Positions 63,860 through 64,000 of a DNA stretch of 64,000 nt are shown piece after piece (within the stretch, counting starts at the first letter, position 1; every line of letters begins with the position of its first letter). The stretch is from Bacteroidota bacterium (lineage in GTDB: Bacteria; Bacteroidota; Bacteroidia; Chitinophagales; Saprospiraceae). Both the position numbers and the translations under genes were made by a program. The notes under the pieces were generated by a model. It was not told the origin of the DNA. It saw only the letters and a list, made by a program, of their open reading frames with translations, and did no database searches. The stretch covers positions 62,001 to 126,000 of the forward strand of contig PZPC01000001.1 of NCBI GenBank assembly GCA_003045895.1, given 5' to 3'.

Positions 63860-64000
63860 ATTTCTCGCCGGGGCTCAAGAGCCCCTTGGGAGGGGCCCAC
63901 CCTCTAGGCCTGAACGCCGGCCCCAACTTTGGCCCAATGGCCGCGCGGGGCAAACCACCACCATTGCTCACCCAGGGTGAACAACCATGCAAAAGACAAA
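63860..64000 (+). repeat. 141-bp dispersed repeat, copy B (continues past the window)
   Basis: Gapless match to the minus strand of 48542-48682, in opposite orientation and 15 kb away. Besides the shared hairpin it has a perfect GGGGCT-CAAG-AGCCCC stem that copy A has lost by substitution. The right boundary is outside the window, so element length is unknown. Confidence 0.85.

Overview
The window reads as chromosomal DNA of a Bacteroidota bacterium, most likely class Saprospiria (Lewinella/Saprospira-like). The grounds are: a secreted protein with a type IX secretion C-terminal sorting domain, a TTG-N19-TAnnTTTG promoter (Bacteroidota sigma consensus) upstream of malQ, weak Shine-Dalgarno use, and a PUFA-synthase locus of a kind known from marine Saprospiria. 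The taxonomic call is inference. I found no tRNA, rRNA, CRISPR array or intact insertion sequence.

Region 1 (1-25155, all minus strand) is one long surface-polysaccharide operon of 19 genes, with many start/stop overlaps of 4-8 nt. In transcription order it runs: initiating sugar-phosphate transferase, Wza-type export lipoprotein, Wzc-type chain-length regulator/tyrosine kinase, AsnB-type amidotransferase, UDP-sugar 6-dehydrogenase, FAD oxidoreductase, NodB deacetylase, two small EamA/SMR flippase subunits, sulfotransferase, polyprenyl-P-type GT2, ArnT-like GT39, UDP-sugar 2-epimerase (WbpI/WecB), WlbA/WbpB dehydrogenase, Wzy-like polymerase, Wzx flippase, GT4, carbamoyltransferase, hexapeptide acyltransferase, GDP-mannose 3,5-epimerase. 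It ends in an inverted repeat at 41-68. Together these predict an acidic, diacetamido-uronic-acid-containing Wzx/Wzy polymer that is sulfated, carbamoylated, acylated and perhaps amidated, plus an Arn-like lipid-linked sugar decoration module. Its AT-rich leader (25156-25667) carries a strong interrupted inverted repeat.

Region 2 (25668-43129) is a polyunsaturated-fatty-acid (Pfa) synthase locus: a divergent PPTase (PfaE role), a TetR regulator, a KS-AT-ACPx5 gene, a KR-DH gene, a KS-CLF-AT-DH-DH gene and an enoyl-reductase PfaD. The first two synthase genes look like one canonical PfaA broken at an A10 run. A -1 slip there fuses them into a 2485-residue KS-AT-ACP5-KR-DH protein, and a perfect 10-bp stem just downstream buries the second gene's GTG start. 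This is the most interesting signal in the window.

Region 3 (43130-64000) is mostly housekeeping: PPK2 kinase, aconitase (with a clear intrinsic terminator), a secreted amidohydrolase, a DPE2-type 4-alpha-glucanotransferase, a T9SS cargo protein, an M20 peptidase, a rhodanese lipoprotein, a secreted beta-propeller-like protein, exonuclease VII (xseAB), a SWIM/SNF2 helicase, a membrane adenylate cyclase-like protein and a MATE exporter. It also has two broken genes, an FKBP-type isomerase stub (52297-52446) and a frameshifted DUF1801 gene (63226-63682). A 141-bp dispersed repeat occurs in inverted orientation at 48542-48682 and 63860-64000.
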